This document shows, in pieces, positions 50,425 through 59,629 of a stretch of DNA of 64,000 bases (the first letter of the stretch is position 1; every line of letters starts with the position of its first letter). The stretch comes from DSUN01 sp035527715. GTDB taxonomy: Bacteria; Planctomycetota; PUPC01; DSUN01. A model generated the notes under the pieces. It had not been told where the DNA came from and made no database searches. It saw only the letters and a program-made list of their open reading frames with translations. The stretch covers positions 1 through 64,000 of the forward strand of contig DATKZY010000102.1 in the NCBI GenBank assembly GCA_035527715.1, written 5' to 3'. The translations under genes were made by a program, and so were the position numbers.

Positions 50425-52860
50425 TCAAGGCCGGTGCCAGAGCGAGCGCCAATAGGCCCGATCGGTGCCGTAGACGTCCACCGCCGCGTCGGGCAGCAGG
50501 TTCGGCGGCAGGACGCCGTAGCGCTTCATCTCGCGGAGGTAATGCTCGTTGGGACGGAAGCCGGGCATGTCGAAACGCTTGACCCTGTCGAGGGAGTCCT
50601 TCGCGGCGCAGACGGCTTCGAGGAGCTTGAGGTAGACCGGGTCGTCGGTGCCGGCAAGGACCGCCGCGGGAGGCGGCGGCTCCTGCTTGGTGTTTTCCTC
50701 GAGGATGCCCTTGAGCTCGTCTTCCACGGTGGCCGGCCGCCGGGGTGAGGGCTCGGCGGGGGGCGGCTTCGGCCTGCACAGCCCGTAGCCGCCGGCTTTG
50801 GCGGCCAGCGGGGCGAGGAGGAGGAGCGACTTGTCGGGGCGCGTGAGGTTGTAGAGCAGGTCGTCGGGGTGGCTGAAACGCGCCGCCGCGGGCTTGCCGT
50901 CGCGGCCCTGCTGGCGGGCGTGGCAGGCGGCGCAGCGCTCGGCCAGTTCCCTCGCGGGGGCGCGGGCGCCGACCATGCCCGTGCCGAGCGCCGCATAGGT
51001 GCCAGGGTAGAAGACGCCCGTCTCGATCCACAGGCGCAGCATCGTGCGCTCGTGGGCGGAGAGCCTGGCCTCGTAGTGCGAGCCGTCAATGAGCTTCATG
51101 AGGCGGCTGGCGGAGCTGCCGATCGCGCGGGGCGGACGGTTCCCGCCGGCGTCCCTACCGTGCGAGACGAGGCTGCGAGAGAGCAGGGTGTAGTAGCTGT
51201 GGGAGTACATCGGCCCGCGGTCGCCGCAGAGGGCGACGCCGCCGGCCCGCGGCCCCTGGCCGCCGTGGGGCTCGTAGTCGTGGCACTTCACGCAATGCCT
51301 GTCGAGGATGGGCTGGATGTCGCGGGGGAAGTCGAACACGTCGGGCGCGTCGGCGACGGGCTCGATGCGGCTGGACGGGCGGCGGAGGGCCATCAGCCCC
51401 TCGGGGGGCGTGAGCGGGGTGTTGGCCCGGCTCTCGTGGCAGCCGGCGCAGCTCGTGGTTTCGCCGGGCTGGACCGTGACGAAGCTCTGCATCCGCTTGA
51501 CCGACAGGTCGTTCGCGTCGAGCGCGACGAAGAAGAGGCTGCGGAGGGCAGGGACCTCGAAGCTGGCCGAGCCGTCGGGCTCGACGGGCACGGTGCCGAG
51601 GACGCGCTTGAGGGTGAATGAGCCGCCGAGCGTGAGCGGCTCCATCCCGCCGCTGAAATTCACTGGCTTGGAGAGTTGCTCGAGGACGAGGAGCTTCCTG
51701 ACCTCGCCCGGCGCCACGCCGTCCATGTTCCGGCCGTGGGTGACGTTGACGAGCACGAGGTGTCCCGTCGCGGCGTTCTGCCGCACGCGGGGCGGGATGA
51801 CGCGCTCGCGGGGGCGGGGCCGCAGGGGCATCGGCTCGTGCAGCTCGAGGCGTTCGCCCGCGGGAAGCTCGTGGACGACCTGGGTCTCGCCCTTCCCATT
51901 CATCAGGAGGAGCTGCTTGCCCCTGGCCACGAGGAAGGCGTCCTCGGAGAGCGGGTAGGGGTCGTGGTGGTCCGCGCCTTTGCTGATGCGGCGCGCGTAG
52001 GGCTGCGCGTCCGGCCCAGCGTTCGGGTTGATGATCGTGATGGCGCCTCGGTGTTCGGGCGCGCCGTGGCCGGGCGAGAAGGAGCAGACGATCTTCGTCG
52101 TGCCGGGGATGGGCTTGCCGTCAATCATCACCGTGCCGCCGTGCATGTTGCCGTAGTAGGTCATCTGGCCCGTGCCGTCGGGGTTGACGGTCCAGAGGTG
52201 GTGGTACGAGGTGCGGCTGCGGTCCACGTATTCCCAGCGGGTGTAGAGCAGGCGGCCGTCGGGCAGCACCCAGGGGGTGTTGTCGTGAACGATGCTGCTG
52301 GAGAGCATGCGGATGTGCCTGCCGTCGGCGTCGCAGCGATAGAGGATGGCCACCTGGGTGTACCAGCAGGCGACCCAGCGGTTGCAGCGGGAGGAGCAGA
52401 AGACGATATCGCCGTCTGGGAGATACACCGGTTCGATGTCGTCGAACGGCCCGTCGGTGAGCTGGCGCAGGCCGGAGCCGTCGGCGTTGACCTCGTGGAG
52501 ATGGTAGTAGGGCTGGCCGCCGCGGCGGTAGGAGAAGAGGATCCTCGTGCCATCGTAATGCACCTGGGGGTCGCGGACGCCGCCCTGCGGGTCGTCGAGG
52601 AGGGTGGTGACCTGGCCTGTGCGAAGGTCGAGCCGGCACAGGCGGCCGCCACCGCGGTAGCCCTTCTGCTGGGGGTTGTTCACGTAGTAGCCGAAGTTGA
52701 CATAGTAGTGGTCGGTGCCTGACATGCGGGCGGCGAAGACGATGTCGCGCACGCCGTGCGCTTCGAGGGGGTTGGCGCGCTCAGGGGGCTTCTCGCCTTC
52801 CGCCACGCCCAGGCGGAAGGAGGCCACGGTAATCAGCAGGACAGCAGCTCCGTGCCCCAT
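50425..52860 (-). CDS. HzsA-related secreted triheme c-type protein
   Basis: The 811-residue product has an export signal of about 20 residues. A TolB/WD-like beta-propeller occupies roughly 30-330 (VNADGSGLRQLTDGPFDDIEP; PDGDIVFCSSRCNRWVACW). The C-terminal part has three CxxCH haem sites: CAGCH (471-475), CVKCH (523-527) and CAACH (643-647). This matches proteins related to hydrazine synthase alpha that are widespread in planctomycetes that are not anammox. No beta/gamma subunits are nearby, so an electron-transfer or substrate-oxidation role is more likely. Last gene of a four-gene operon. Confidence 0.75.
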   Translation of the reverse strand: MGHGAAVLLITVASFRLGVAEGEKPPERANPLEAHGVRDIVFAARMSGTDHYYVNFGYYVNNPQQKGYRGGGRLCRLDLRTGQVTTLLDDPQGGVRDPQVHYDGTRILFSYRRGGQPYYHLHEVNADGSGLRQLTDGPFDDIEPVYLPDGDIVFCSSRCNRWVACWYTQVAILYRCDADGRHIRMLSSSIVHDNTPWVLPDGRLLYTRWEYVDRSRTSYHHLWTVNPDGTGQMTYYGNMHGGTVMIDGKPIPGTTKIVCSFSPGHGAPEHRGAITIINPNAGPDAQPYARRISKGADHHDPYPLSEDAFLVARGKQLLLMNGKGETQVVHELPAGERLELHEPMPLRPRPRERVIPPRVRQNAATGHLVLVNVTHGRNMDGVAPGEVRKLLVLEQLSKPVNFSGGMEPLTLGGSFTLKRVLGTVPVEPDGSASFEVPALRSLFFVALDANDLSVKRMQSFVTVQPGETTSCAGCHESRANTPLTPPEGLMALRRPSSRIEPVADAPDVFDFPRDIQPILDRHCVKCHDYEPHGGQGPRAGGVALCGDRGPMYSHSYYTLLSRSLVSHGRDAGGNRPPRAIGSSASRLMKLIDGSHYEARLSAHERTMLRLWIETGVFYPGTYAALGTGMVGARAPARELAERCAACHARQQGRDGKPAAARFSHPDDLLYNLTRPDKSLLLLAPLAAKAGGYGLCRPKPPPAEPSPRRPATVEDELKGILEENTKQEPPPPAAVLAGTDDPVYLKLLEAVCAAKDSLDRVKRFDMPGFRPNEHYLREMKRYGVLPPNLLPDAAVDVYGTDRAYWRSLWHRP

Positions 52861-52875
52861 GTCGCTCGGTTCCTC

Positions 52876-53406
52876 TCAGCGGAAGTGGCATTGAAGGAGG
52901 TCCACGGCGGCGTCCACGGTGTCCACCAGGGTGATGAAGCCGAGATCCTTGGCCCGGACGGGGAGCTGGTCGCGGTAGGTGTCGAGGACGGCGCGCCAGG
53001 CATTGCCGACGCAAACGAATGGCTTGCGCGGGATGGCATGGGTCTGGAGCAGCGTCCACGTGAGCGAGAATTCGGTGAGCGTGCCCACGCTGCCGCGCAG
53101 GCACACGTAGGCGTCGCCCAGGGAGATGAGGCGGCGGAGGCGTTCGTAGAAGTCGGGGGCCTTTCGCTCGTGGGCGATGTAGCGGTTCGCCGAGCGCGGG
53201 TCGAAGAGGGCGTTGGTGATGCCGATGGTGTGGCCGCCGGCCTGCTTTGCGCCCCGGGCCGATGCCTGCATCGTGCCGCCGTAGCCGCCGTTGCAGACGA
53301 CGAAACCCGCCTGCGCGAGGAGGCGCCCGAGGTCGAGGGCCTCCTGGTATTCGGGGCTGCCAGGGCGGGCTCCGCTGGCGCCGAAGATGGTGACGGTCCT
53401 GGGCAA
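52876..53406 (-). CDS. LOG-family protein (TIGR00725-like)
   Basis: This 176-residue cytosolic protein has the Rossmann-like LOG fold: VTIFGASGARPGSPEYQEAL at the start, VVCNGGYGGTMQASARGAK near 36-54, and CLRGSVGTLTEF in place of the PGGxGTxxE motif of cytokinin-activating LOG enzymes. Related proteins are nucleotide phosphoribohydrolases or molybdenum-cofactor-like carriers; activity is uncertain. The TTG start at 53406 is selected because the fold begins directly and gggggcc precedes it. It lies 13 bases after the propeller gene and 15 before the HzsA-like gene. Confidence 0.75.
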   Translation of the reverse strand: MPRTVTIFGASGARPGSPEYQEALDLGRLLAQAGFVVCNGGYGGTMQASARGAKQAGGHTIGITNALFDPRSANRYIAHERKAPDFYERLRRLISLGDAYVCLRGSVGTLTEFSLTWTLLQTHAIPRKPFVCVGNAWRAVLDTYRDQLPVRAKDLGFITLVDTVDAAVDLLQCHFR

Positions 53407-53419
53407 TGCGGCCCCCAGG

Positions 53420-55639
53420 CTACTCGATGGTGAGGACGCACTTGGCAGCGCCCGTGTTCTCGGCCTGGTCCTTGGCCCGCACGACGAGGGTGTGCTCGCC
53501 CTTGGCAAGGGCGGGCACCTTGAAGTCCAGGGCCTCTGCCTGTCCGTCGAAAATGCGGTCCACGGGGACGATGCTCATCCAGTCGCCGCCGTCAATCGAG
53601 TACTCGCCCTCGTCGAGGCCCGAGCCGGCATCGCTGCACTTCGCGGTGACCGTGAGGGTGCGGTCCTTGGCCACTCGGGCCGCGAGGTCGGTGACGACGG
53701 GGGGCGTGTTGTCCACGAGGAACACCTCGGTGACCCGCTCGCCCTCCTGGGCCTGGTCGGTGGGATTCGTGGGAGAGTCGCTTGCGACCACGCGGATGCG
53801 GAACGGGCCGTCGGGCACGGCATGGGTGTCCCAGTCGCAGAAGGTGGCCTGCAGCCGGTCCTGGAGCTTCTTCCACGTCGTCTCGTCCTCGCCGCGGAAG
53901 TAGACGGCGTACACAAGCTCGTCCTTGTTCGAGTCGCTGGCCTGCCACGAGATGCGCACGGTGTCGGCGAAGGGGCCGCGAGGCGACTCCGGCCGCTTCT
54001 TGCCGCCGGGGCTGCCGGGCAGGGGCGAAGGCAGCGAGACAGGCATGCCGACGCCCCCCATCGTCGGCATGGGCACGGGGCGACGCGGCTTGGGAGGCTT
54101 CTGGATCTGAACCTGCGCGACCACCGGCCGGCGGTTGCTCTGCGCGTAGGACACCACGACTTCCTCGAGCACCGGGCTCTGGCCCGCCCGGTTGGCCTTG
54201 AGGGTGGCGCGGTACTGGATGAAGCGCGCGGAGGGACTGGGAATGTGGTCGCCCTCGGCACGGGAAAGCTCGGCGGACCAGGGGCTCCACGTGTCGTCCG
54301 GGGTCGCCGCGTTGCCGCTGCGGGTGGCGATGGTGACGCTGGCCCCCGGTGGGACGCGGGCGTCCCAGTTGACCACGCCCCAGCGCGAGTGGGTCTGCGA
54401 GTCGTGCACCTGGGAGATCAGGGTGCCGGTGGCCGCGTGGTCGGCGGCGAGCTCGTAGACGCGGCCGGAGTTCGCCGTTGCAAGGAGCACGCGGCCCTGG
54501 GCGACGGCGAAGGCGGTGATCTGCGATTCGTCGAGGTTGGCCAGGCGGGCGATCTGGTTGCCCTCGATGCAGTAGAGGCGGCCGTCGTTCCCCGTCCCTG
54601 CATAGAGGCGGTCCTTGTGCCACAGCAGCGAGTAGAAGGCGGCGCCGGTGATGCCGGCCACCTTCACCACGTCGCCATCGGGCATGAGGCGGTAGATCGC
54701 GTTGCCGCCGCTGGGCCGGCTGGTCCCCGACGACGGGGAGGTGGGCATGGGGCGGGGCGAAGGGGTGCCCGAGCCGTCGGAGCCGTCCCCCGCGTCGGGA
54801 GAGGCGCCGTGGCCCCCGATGGTGAAGGTGCGGCTGGTCGTCGGCGGCCCGGCGGGCGTGGGCGTGGTGGGGCCGGCGGCGGCGTGCGCCGTGCCGGCGG
54901 TGGCGAAGTAGAGGCGGCCCTTCGAGTCGAGGGTCATCGCCCGGATATCGGCTTCCTCGGCATCGTAGGCCAGCCGGGCCTCGCCCTTGGGACTCACGTG
55001 GTAGAGCAGGCCGTCCTTGTCGCTGCCGGCGTACACCGAGCCGTCGGGCGCGAGCAGCAGGCTGAGCAGATGGCGCGAGCCGGCGGAGAGGATCGCCGTG
55101 GCCTTGCCCTTGGGCGTGATCTTCAGCAGCTTGCCGTTCGGGCCGGTGGCGGCGTAGACCGTGCCGTCGGGCGCGACCGCGAGGGACCAGATGTACGGCT
55201 CCTCGCCCTTGTAGAGGGCCTCGGCCTTGCCGTCGGGCGCGATGCGGTAGAGGGTGCCGGACGGTGCGGCCGAGGCGTACACGGCCCCGTCGGCGCCCAC
55301 GGCGACCGCCAGAACCTCGATGTCGGTCTTCACGGGCGACGTGAACACGGTCTCCACCTTGGCGCCAGTCAGGCGGAGGAGCTTCGCCTGCGTGCCCGTG
55401 GCGGCGTAGACGGCGCCCTTGGCGTCCACGGCCAGCGCCCAGATGTGGGGCGCCGCGTCGGGCACCAGCGGCTTGAGGTCGGGCGCGAGGGCCAACTGCC
55501 CGAGGGTGAGGATGCTCACCCCCTTGGCCTGGCCCTTCCCGAAATCGCTCTGGCTCGTCTCCACCCACTTCTCCACGGGCACGCCGCGGGCCGCCGCGCT
55601 GCACCAGACCAGGACGCACAGAAGCAGTCGCCTTGCCAT
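53420..55639 (-). CDS. Secreted beta-propeller / Ig-like protein
   Basis: The 739-residue product has a signal peptide of about 20 residues. About ten short repeats of the form DGTVYAATGPNGKLLKITPK span roughly 60-420, forming a beta-propeller broken by a Pro/Thr/Ser/Gly-rich loop near 250-300. The C-terminal 300 residues hold beta-sandwich units, including a motif (NTPPVVTDLAARV) typical of Ig-like domains. Exported binding or scaffold role is likely; no enzyme motif is seen. The ATG lies one base after the stop of the S55 peptidase gene, indicating coupling. Confidence 0.65.
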   Translation of the reverse strand: MARRLLLCVLVWCSAAARGVPVEKWVETSQSDFGKGQAKGVSILTLGQLALAPDLKPLVPDAAPHIWALAVDAKGAVYAATGTQAKLLRLTGAKVETVFTSPVKTDIEVLAVAVGADGAVYASAAPSGTLYRIAPDGKAEALYKGEEPYIWSLAVAPDGTVYAATGPNGKLLKITPKGKATAILSAGSRHLLSLLLAPDGSVYAGSDKDGLLYHVSPKGEARLAYDAEEADIRAMTLDSKGRLYFATAGTAHAAAGPTTPTPAGPPTTSRTFTIGGHGASPDAGDGSDGSGTPSPRPMPTSPSSGTSRPSGGNAIYRLMPDGDVVKVAGITGAAFYSLLWHKDRLYAGTGNDGRLYCIEGNQIARLANLDESQITAFAVAQGRVLLATANSGRVYELAADHAATGTLISQVHDSQTHSRWGVVNWDARVPPGASVTIATRSGNAATPDDTWSPWSAELSRAEGDHIPSPSARFIQYRATLKANRAGQSPVLEEVVVSYAQSNRRPVVAQVQIQKPPKPRRPVPMPTMGGVGMPVSLPSPLPGSPGGKKRPESPRGPFADTVRISWQASDSNKDELVYAVYFRGEDETTWKKLQDRLQATFCDWDTHAVPDGPFRIRVVASDSPTNPTDQAQEGERVTEVFLVDNTPPVVTDLAARVAKDRTLTVTAKCSDAGSGLDEGEYSIDGGDWMSIVPVDRIFDGQAEALDFKVPALAKGEHTLVVRAKDQAENTGAAKCVLTIE

Positions 55640-55640
55640 C

Positions 55641-57479
55641 TCAGGGGGTCTCCTTGGGGCGAACGGTGAGGGGCAGTGCATGGCTGCCGGACACGACGAA
55701 CGGCGTCTCGACCGATGCCTGAATGGACTTCCCCGTGAGCGTGAGCCCGGTCGTCCTGGGCGAGGCGACCACGGAGAACATGGAAGAGGGGAGCGAGGGC
55801 AGCTCGACGCTTCGCAGCGCCACGCCGCGGTCGGGCAGTCGCATGCGGATGAAGAGGCGTCGCTGCGAAACCTGCTGCCGGAGGATCTCGACCAGGTGGT
55901 CGAGGTCGCGGGCCACGTAGCGCTGCGGGGCCTCCGAGCGGTCGAGCCGCTCGGTCATCGCCGCGTCGCACACCATCACGGTGGCCCGGCCGGCGGGAAA
56001 ATCGTCGGGCAGCTTCAGCTCCAGGGCCTGAAGCACCGGCTCCTTCTTGTGGGGATGCAGGGTGGCGAGGACGCGCACGGTGTCGCCGGGGCGGCACTCG
56101 TCGCGCTCGAGGCGGACGGCTTCGACCCGTGCCAGGGCGGCCTCGGTGGCCACCTGGAGGTCGGCGGTGACGCGCTCGACGGGGACGGGGCCGAATTCGT
56201 TGTTGCCGAGCGCCCCGAGGGGCTGAATGACCTCGCTCAGCGCGGCGTAGAGCGAGGCGCTGCTGGCGAGGCCGGCATACACGTTTTCGACGACGATGGG
56301 CGGCCGCTTGCCGAGGTCAATCGTGGCCTTGAGGCGCAGGGTGTTCTCGCGCGGCAGGTCGCCCCGCACCAGCAGGCTGTTGAAGAGGAACATCCCGACG
56401 ATCCGCGAGGTGAGGCGAGGGTGCTCGAAGACGCGGCAGCGATAGGTCTCCTCGCCCTGCATGTCGGCGCGGCGAAGGCGCACCTCGACGGGGATCATCC
56501 GGGGCGGGTCGCCCAGCTTGCCGATGACGGCGGCCTGCATGTCCGCCGTGAGGCGCCCGACCGTCTTCAGCGGGCCGGCGAGCTTGAACGAGCGCATCTG
56601 GCTCGGAAAGCAGTAGTGCACGCACGCCGTGGCCATCGGCACGCTCACGCGGCCCTCGCCCAGCATCGGGTGGCCGAAGGCGAGGACGGTGTCGCCGACC
56701 ACGTCCGTGCAGGTGCCGATGCCGCTCATCTCGACGTCGCCCTCGGCCATGCGGACGGCGAGAGCGGAGCCGGGCTCCAGCTTCACCTTCTCGGGGTCGT
56801 CGGCGCCGCCGGCGCCGCCGCCCTGGACGGGCAGGAGGCCGAGCGGGCCAAGCTCCCGCCGCGCCAGCTCGAACGCCGGCTCCGTGAGGCCGCTGATGGA
56901 CACCGGGGCCTGGAGGCGGTAGAGGGTCGCGGCTCCCGTGGCCAGCCGGTCCCACGAGGGCGGGCCGGCCGCCACCAGCACGTCGCCGATCGTCCGCTCC
57001 CCGAGGACGAGCGGGGCGTCGAGCCGTCCGGCAGCGGGCACCCCGGCGGGGCCCGAGGGCAGCTTCTCCGGCACGGGCGCCTGCGAGGCCGCGTACATGT
57101 TCTCGATCGGCGTGAGGCCGCACACAGGCTCCTTGGGGAAGCCCCAGCCGTAGGCCACGGCGCCCGCGAGCTTGTGCTCGTTGCCGACCTTCAGGTAGAC
57201 GGGGCTGCCGCTCATCCCCGCGATCACGCCCGTCTTCTCCAGGCCGGCACCGCTCATGCGGCAGATCACGATGTCCTGCTTCGGCATGGCGTTGCGCAGC
57301 ACCCCGAGCACCTCCACGTCGAAGCGCTCGATCTTGGTCCCCTGGAAGACCGACAGGCCGTAGCCGGTCATTCCCCGCTTGATGTCGCTGACGTGGAGGT
57401 AGTTGCGGGGCAGGGCGCCGGCGTAGCTCAGCGCCCCCACGACCAGGATGGTGGGAAACCACGAGAAGCGGGACGTCAT
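55641..57479 (-). CDS. SpoIVB-like S55 peptidase-domain protein
   Basis: The 612-residue product has an N-terminal export or anchor segment. RGMTGYGLSVFQGTKIERFD near 35-54, AGMSGSPVYLKV (87-98, candidate catalytic serine S92 or S90) and VLAFGHPML (H270) are the S55 signatures. The serine precedes the histidine, the reverse of Bacillus SpoIVB. No PDZ domain is clear. The last 250 residues are beta-rich. It probably processes or senses proteins outside the cytoplasm and heads the four-gene operon. The ATG at 57479 has aggag seven bases upstream. Confidence 0.75.
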   Translation of the reverse strand: MTSRFSWFPTILVVGALSYAGALPRNYLHVSDIKRGMTGYGLSVFQGTKIERFDVEVLGVLRNAMPKQDIVICRMSGAGLEKTGVIAGMSGSPVYLKVGNEHKLAGAVAYGWGFPKEPVCGLTPIENMYAASQAPVPEKLPSGPAGVPAAGRLDAPLVLGERTIGDVLVAAGPPSWDRLATGAATLYRLQAPVSISGLTEPAFELARRELGPLGLLPVQGGGAGGADDPEKVKLEPGSALAVRMAEGDVEMSGIGTCTDVVGDTVLAFGHPMLGEGRVSVPMATACVHYCFPSQMRSFKLAGPLKTVGRLTADMQAAVIGKLGDPPRMIPVEVRLRRADMQGEETYRCRVFEHPRLTSRIVGMFLFNSLLVRGDLPRENTLRLKATIDLGKRPPIVVENVYAGLASSASLYAALSEVIQPLGALGNNEFGPVPVERVTADLQVATEAALARVEAVRLERDECRPGDTVRVLATLHPHKKEPVLQALELKLPDDFPAGRATVMVCDAAMTERLDRSEAPQRYVARDLDHLVEILRQQVSQRRLFIRMRLPDRGVALRSVELPSLPSSMFSVVASPRTTGLTLTGKSIQASVETPFVVSGSHALPLTVRPKETP

Positions 57480-57548
57480 GCGCAAGCTCCTGAAGTGTGC
57501 CGCACCCCGGTCCGACACAAGCGCGCCCGACCCGCGGTGCACCCCAGG

Positions 57549-57578
57549 ATGATACGGCCTGAGCACGAGGAGAGTCAA
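57549..57578 (-). promoter_or_regulatory. Promoter of the S55/propeller/LOG/HzsA operon
   Basis: TTGACT and TATCAT are separated by 18 bp on the minus strand, about 70 bases from the ATG. Confidence 0.55.
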
Positions 57579-57614
57579 GTGCGTATCGCGCCGACGCTTT
57601 GCCATTTTCCGTTC

Positions 57615-57643
57615 TTGACAGCCGAGGGCATGGCCGGTAAGAT
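57615..57643 (+). promoter_or_regulatory. Promoter of the amidase-murI pair
   Basis: TTGACA and TAAGAT are separated by 17 bp, divergent from the S55 operon promoter. Confidence 0.6.
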
Positions 57644-57697
57644 TGCAGGGGTTGGTCTCCCCGCCCCGTCGCCGCCCCGTGGCATCCATCGAGAGGA

Positions 57698-58711
57698 ATG
57701 GGGGGTGCCTTGAGCCGAACCCCCGGCCGATGGTCCGTGGCCGCCGTTCTGGGCCTTGCGCTCGCCGGAGTGCAGGGCTGCATCTCGCCCGCCGATCGGC
57801 TTTCCGCCGACCCCGTGCTCACCACCGCCCGATACGCGTGCCTCAACGAGGTGGCGCGGCGCTGCGGCGCGCGCGTGAGCGCCGACGAGCTGACCGGCGT
57901 GTTCACCGTGCAACTCGGCGAGCGCCGGGTCGCGGCCGCCCCCGGAATCGCCGCTGCCACGCTGGGAGCCCGCGTTCTGACGCTCAGCGACGAGGCCGCG
58001 GCGCGCCACGGGCGCATCTACGTGCCCCGTTGGCTGGCCGCTGAAGCGGAGGCGTACCTCCGTGGGAGAGTGGTCGAGCGACTCACGGAACGTCCCATCG
58101 TCGTGGCCCCGCCTCCGCCGCCTCCCCCAGTCAAGCCCCGAGCCGTTGGAAAGGTGTGCATAGACCCAGGCCACGGCGGCAAGGACCCCGGGGCAGTGAG
58201 CCGCCGGAGGCTTCAGGAGAAAGACGTGGTGCTCCCCACGGCGCTCCTGCTGGCCGCGGAGCTGCGGTCGCGCGGGTTCGAGACCGTGCTGACCCGGGAG
58301 AGCGATGTGTTCGTCGAGCTCGAGGACCGCCCCGTCGTGGCCACCCGCAAGGGCGCCGACCTGTTCGTCTCGGTCCACGCGAATGCCATTCGCGACGCGT
58401 CGTACCACGGGATCGAGGTGTTCTACTGGTATGGCTCGTGGTCGGCGGCGTCGGCGGCCACGCGCCGCGAGGGCGTGGAGCTGGCCCAGGCCATCAAGCG
58501 TGCGTGCGAACGCGGGGGGCTGAGCGTGCGCAACATGCGGGGAGCCGACTTCAAGGTGCTCCGCTACTCGCGCGTGCCGGCCACCCTCGTCGAGATCGGC
58601 TTTCTCACCAACCGTGCCGAGGAGCAGGCCCTGCGCACCCGCGCCTACCGCCAGCGCGTGGCCGCGGCCATCGCCGACGGCATCGCCGCCTATCGCGCCG
58701 GGGCGAAGTAG
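57698..58711 (+). CDS. N-acetylmuramoyl-L-alanine amidase (Amidase_3 lipoprotein)
   Basis: This enzyme cleaves the amide bond between muramic acid and L-alanine in peptidoglycan, outside the inner membrane. The 337-residue product has a lipobox VQGC ending at C28, a linker domain and a Pro tract (139-146). The Amidase_3 domain has zinc ligands H159 (DPGHGG), E174 and H227 (SVHANA), and catalytic E299 in VEIGFLTN. The start is uncertain: the ATG has gagagga too close, and a TTG four codons later is possible. It is followed after 41 bases by murI. Confidence 0.9.
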   Translation: MGGALSRTPGRWSVAAVLGLALAGVQGCISPADRLSADPVLTTARYACLNEVARRCGARVSADELTGVFTVQLGERRVAAAPGIAAATLGARVLTLSDEAAARHGRIYVPRWLAAEAEAYLRGRVVERLTERPIVVAPPPPPPPVKPRAVGKVCIDPGHGGKDPGAVSRRRLQEKDVVLPTALLLAAELRSRGFETVLTRESDVFVELEDRPVVATRKGADLFVSVHANAIRDASYHGIEVFYWYGSWSAASAATRREGVELAQAIKRACERGGLSVRNMRGADFKVLRYSRVPATLVEIGFLTNRAEEQALRTRAYRQRVAAAIADGIAAYRAGAK

Positions 58712-58752
58712 GGGCGGCCCTGCGTGGCCGCCCACCCCAGGAAGGGTTTCCC

Positions 58753-59580
58753 GTGCCTGACAGTGCGTCCCCCATCGGCATCTTCGACTCGGGCATCGGC
58801 GGACTGACGGTCCTGCGCGAGATCGCCCGCGCCCTGCCGGCCGAGGACCTGTTGTACTTCGGCGACACGGCCCGCGTGCCCTACGGCATCAAGTCGCCCC
58901 CCACCATCATCGCCTTCTCCGAGCAGAACTGCCGCTTCCTGCTGCGCCGGGCGCCGAAGCTCCTCGTCGTCGCCTGCAACACCGCCTCGGCCGCTGCGCT
59001 GCCGCACCTGCGGGAGACCTTCGACGTGCCGATCCTCGGTGTCGTCGAGCCCGGCGCCCGCGCCGCGGTCGCCGCCACCCGCAACCGCCGCGTCGGCATC
59101 ATCGGCACCGAGGCCACCATCCGCAGCCGCGCCTACCTCGACTGCATCCGAGCCCTCGACCCCGGCATCGCCCTCATTGACCGCGCCTGCCCCCTCTTCG
59201 TGCCCCTGGTGGAGGAGGGGAGGGACTGCGACGACCCAATCGTCCGCCTCGCCGCCAAGGAGTACCTGCGGCCCCTCATCGAGTTCGGCGTGGACACGGT
59301 GGTCCTCGGCTGCACCCACTATCCCCTGCTCAAGGACGCCCTGCGTGGGGTCCTCGGGCGTGCCGTTGGCATCGTGGACTCCGCCGAGGAGACCGCTCGC
59401 GCCACGGGCGAGACCCTCGACCGCCTCGGCCTCCGACGCACCGGCGCTGCCTCAGCGGTCTACCGCTACTACGTCACCGACAACCCCCTCCGCTTCGCCT
59501 CCGTCGGCTCCCGCATCATGGGAAACATCGTCGAGCACGTCGAGCGGGTGGACCCCGCCGCTGTGGCGAGGGACGAGTGA
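58753..59580 (+). CDS. murI: Glutamate racemase
   Basis: This enzyme makes D-glutamate for peptidoglycan. The 275-residue cytosolic product has FDSGIGGLTV (11-20), YFGDTARVPYG (35-45), the two catalytic cysteines C75 (ACNTASA) and C187 (GCTHYP), and a normal family length. The GTG start has aggaaggg upstream and begins directly with the first beta strand. It is paired with a cell-wall amidase in one transcript. A truncated transposase follows 49 bases after its stop. Confidence 0.96.
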   Translation: MPDSASPIGIFDSGIGGLTVLREIARALPAEDLLYFGDTARVPYGIKSPPTIIAFSEQNCRFLLRRAPKLLVVACNTASAAALPHLRETFDVPILGVVEPGARAAVAATRNRRVGIIGTEATIRSRAYLDCIRALDPGIALIDRACPLFVPLVEEGRDCDDPIVRLAAKEYLRPLIEFGVDTVVLGCTHYPLLKDALRGVLGRAVGIVDSAEETARATGETLDRLGLRRTGAASAVYRYYVTDNPLRFASVGSRIMGNIVEHVERVDPAAVARDE

Positions 59581-59629
59581 AGAGTGGCCGTCCCAGTGGC
59601 GCCCCGGTCCGCGAAGGGGGACGGGTGTC

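Noticed and set aside
50425..52860. Evidence for anammox (hydrazine synthase)
   Set aside because: Only an alpha-like protein is present; no beta/gamma subunits or hydrazine dehydrogenase are nearby, and such proteins occur in non-anammox planctomycetes.
53291..55669. Long plus-strand frame opposite the beta-propeller gene
   Set aside because: Typical high-G+C antisense shadow: rich in Gly, Arg, His and Val, with no domain; the minus strand has signal peptide, propeller repeats and operon context.
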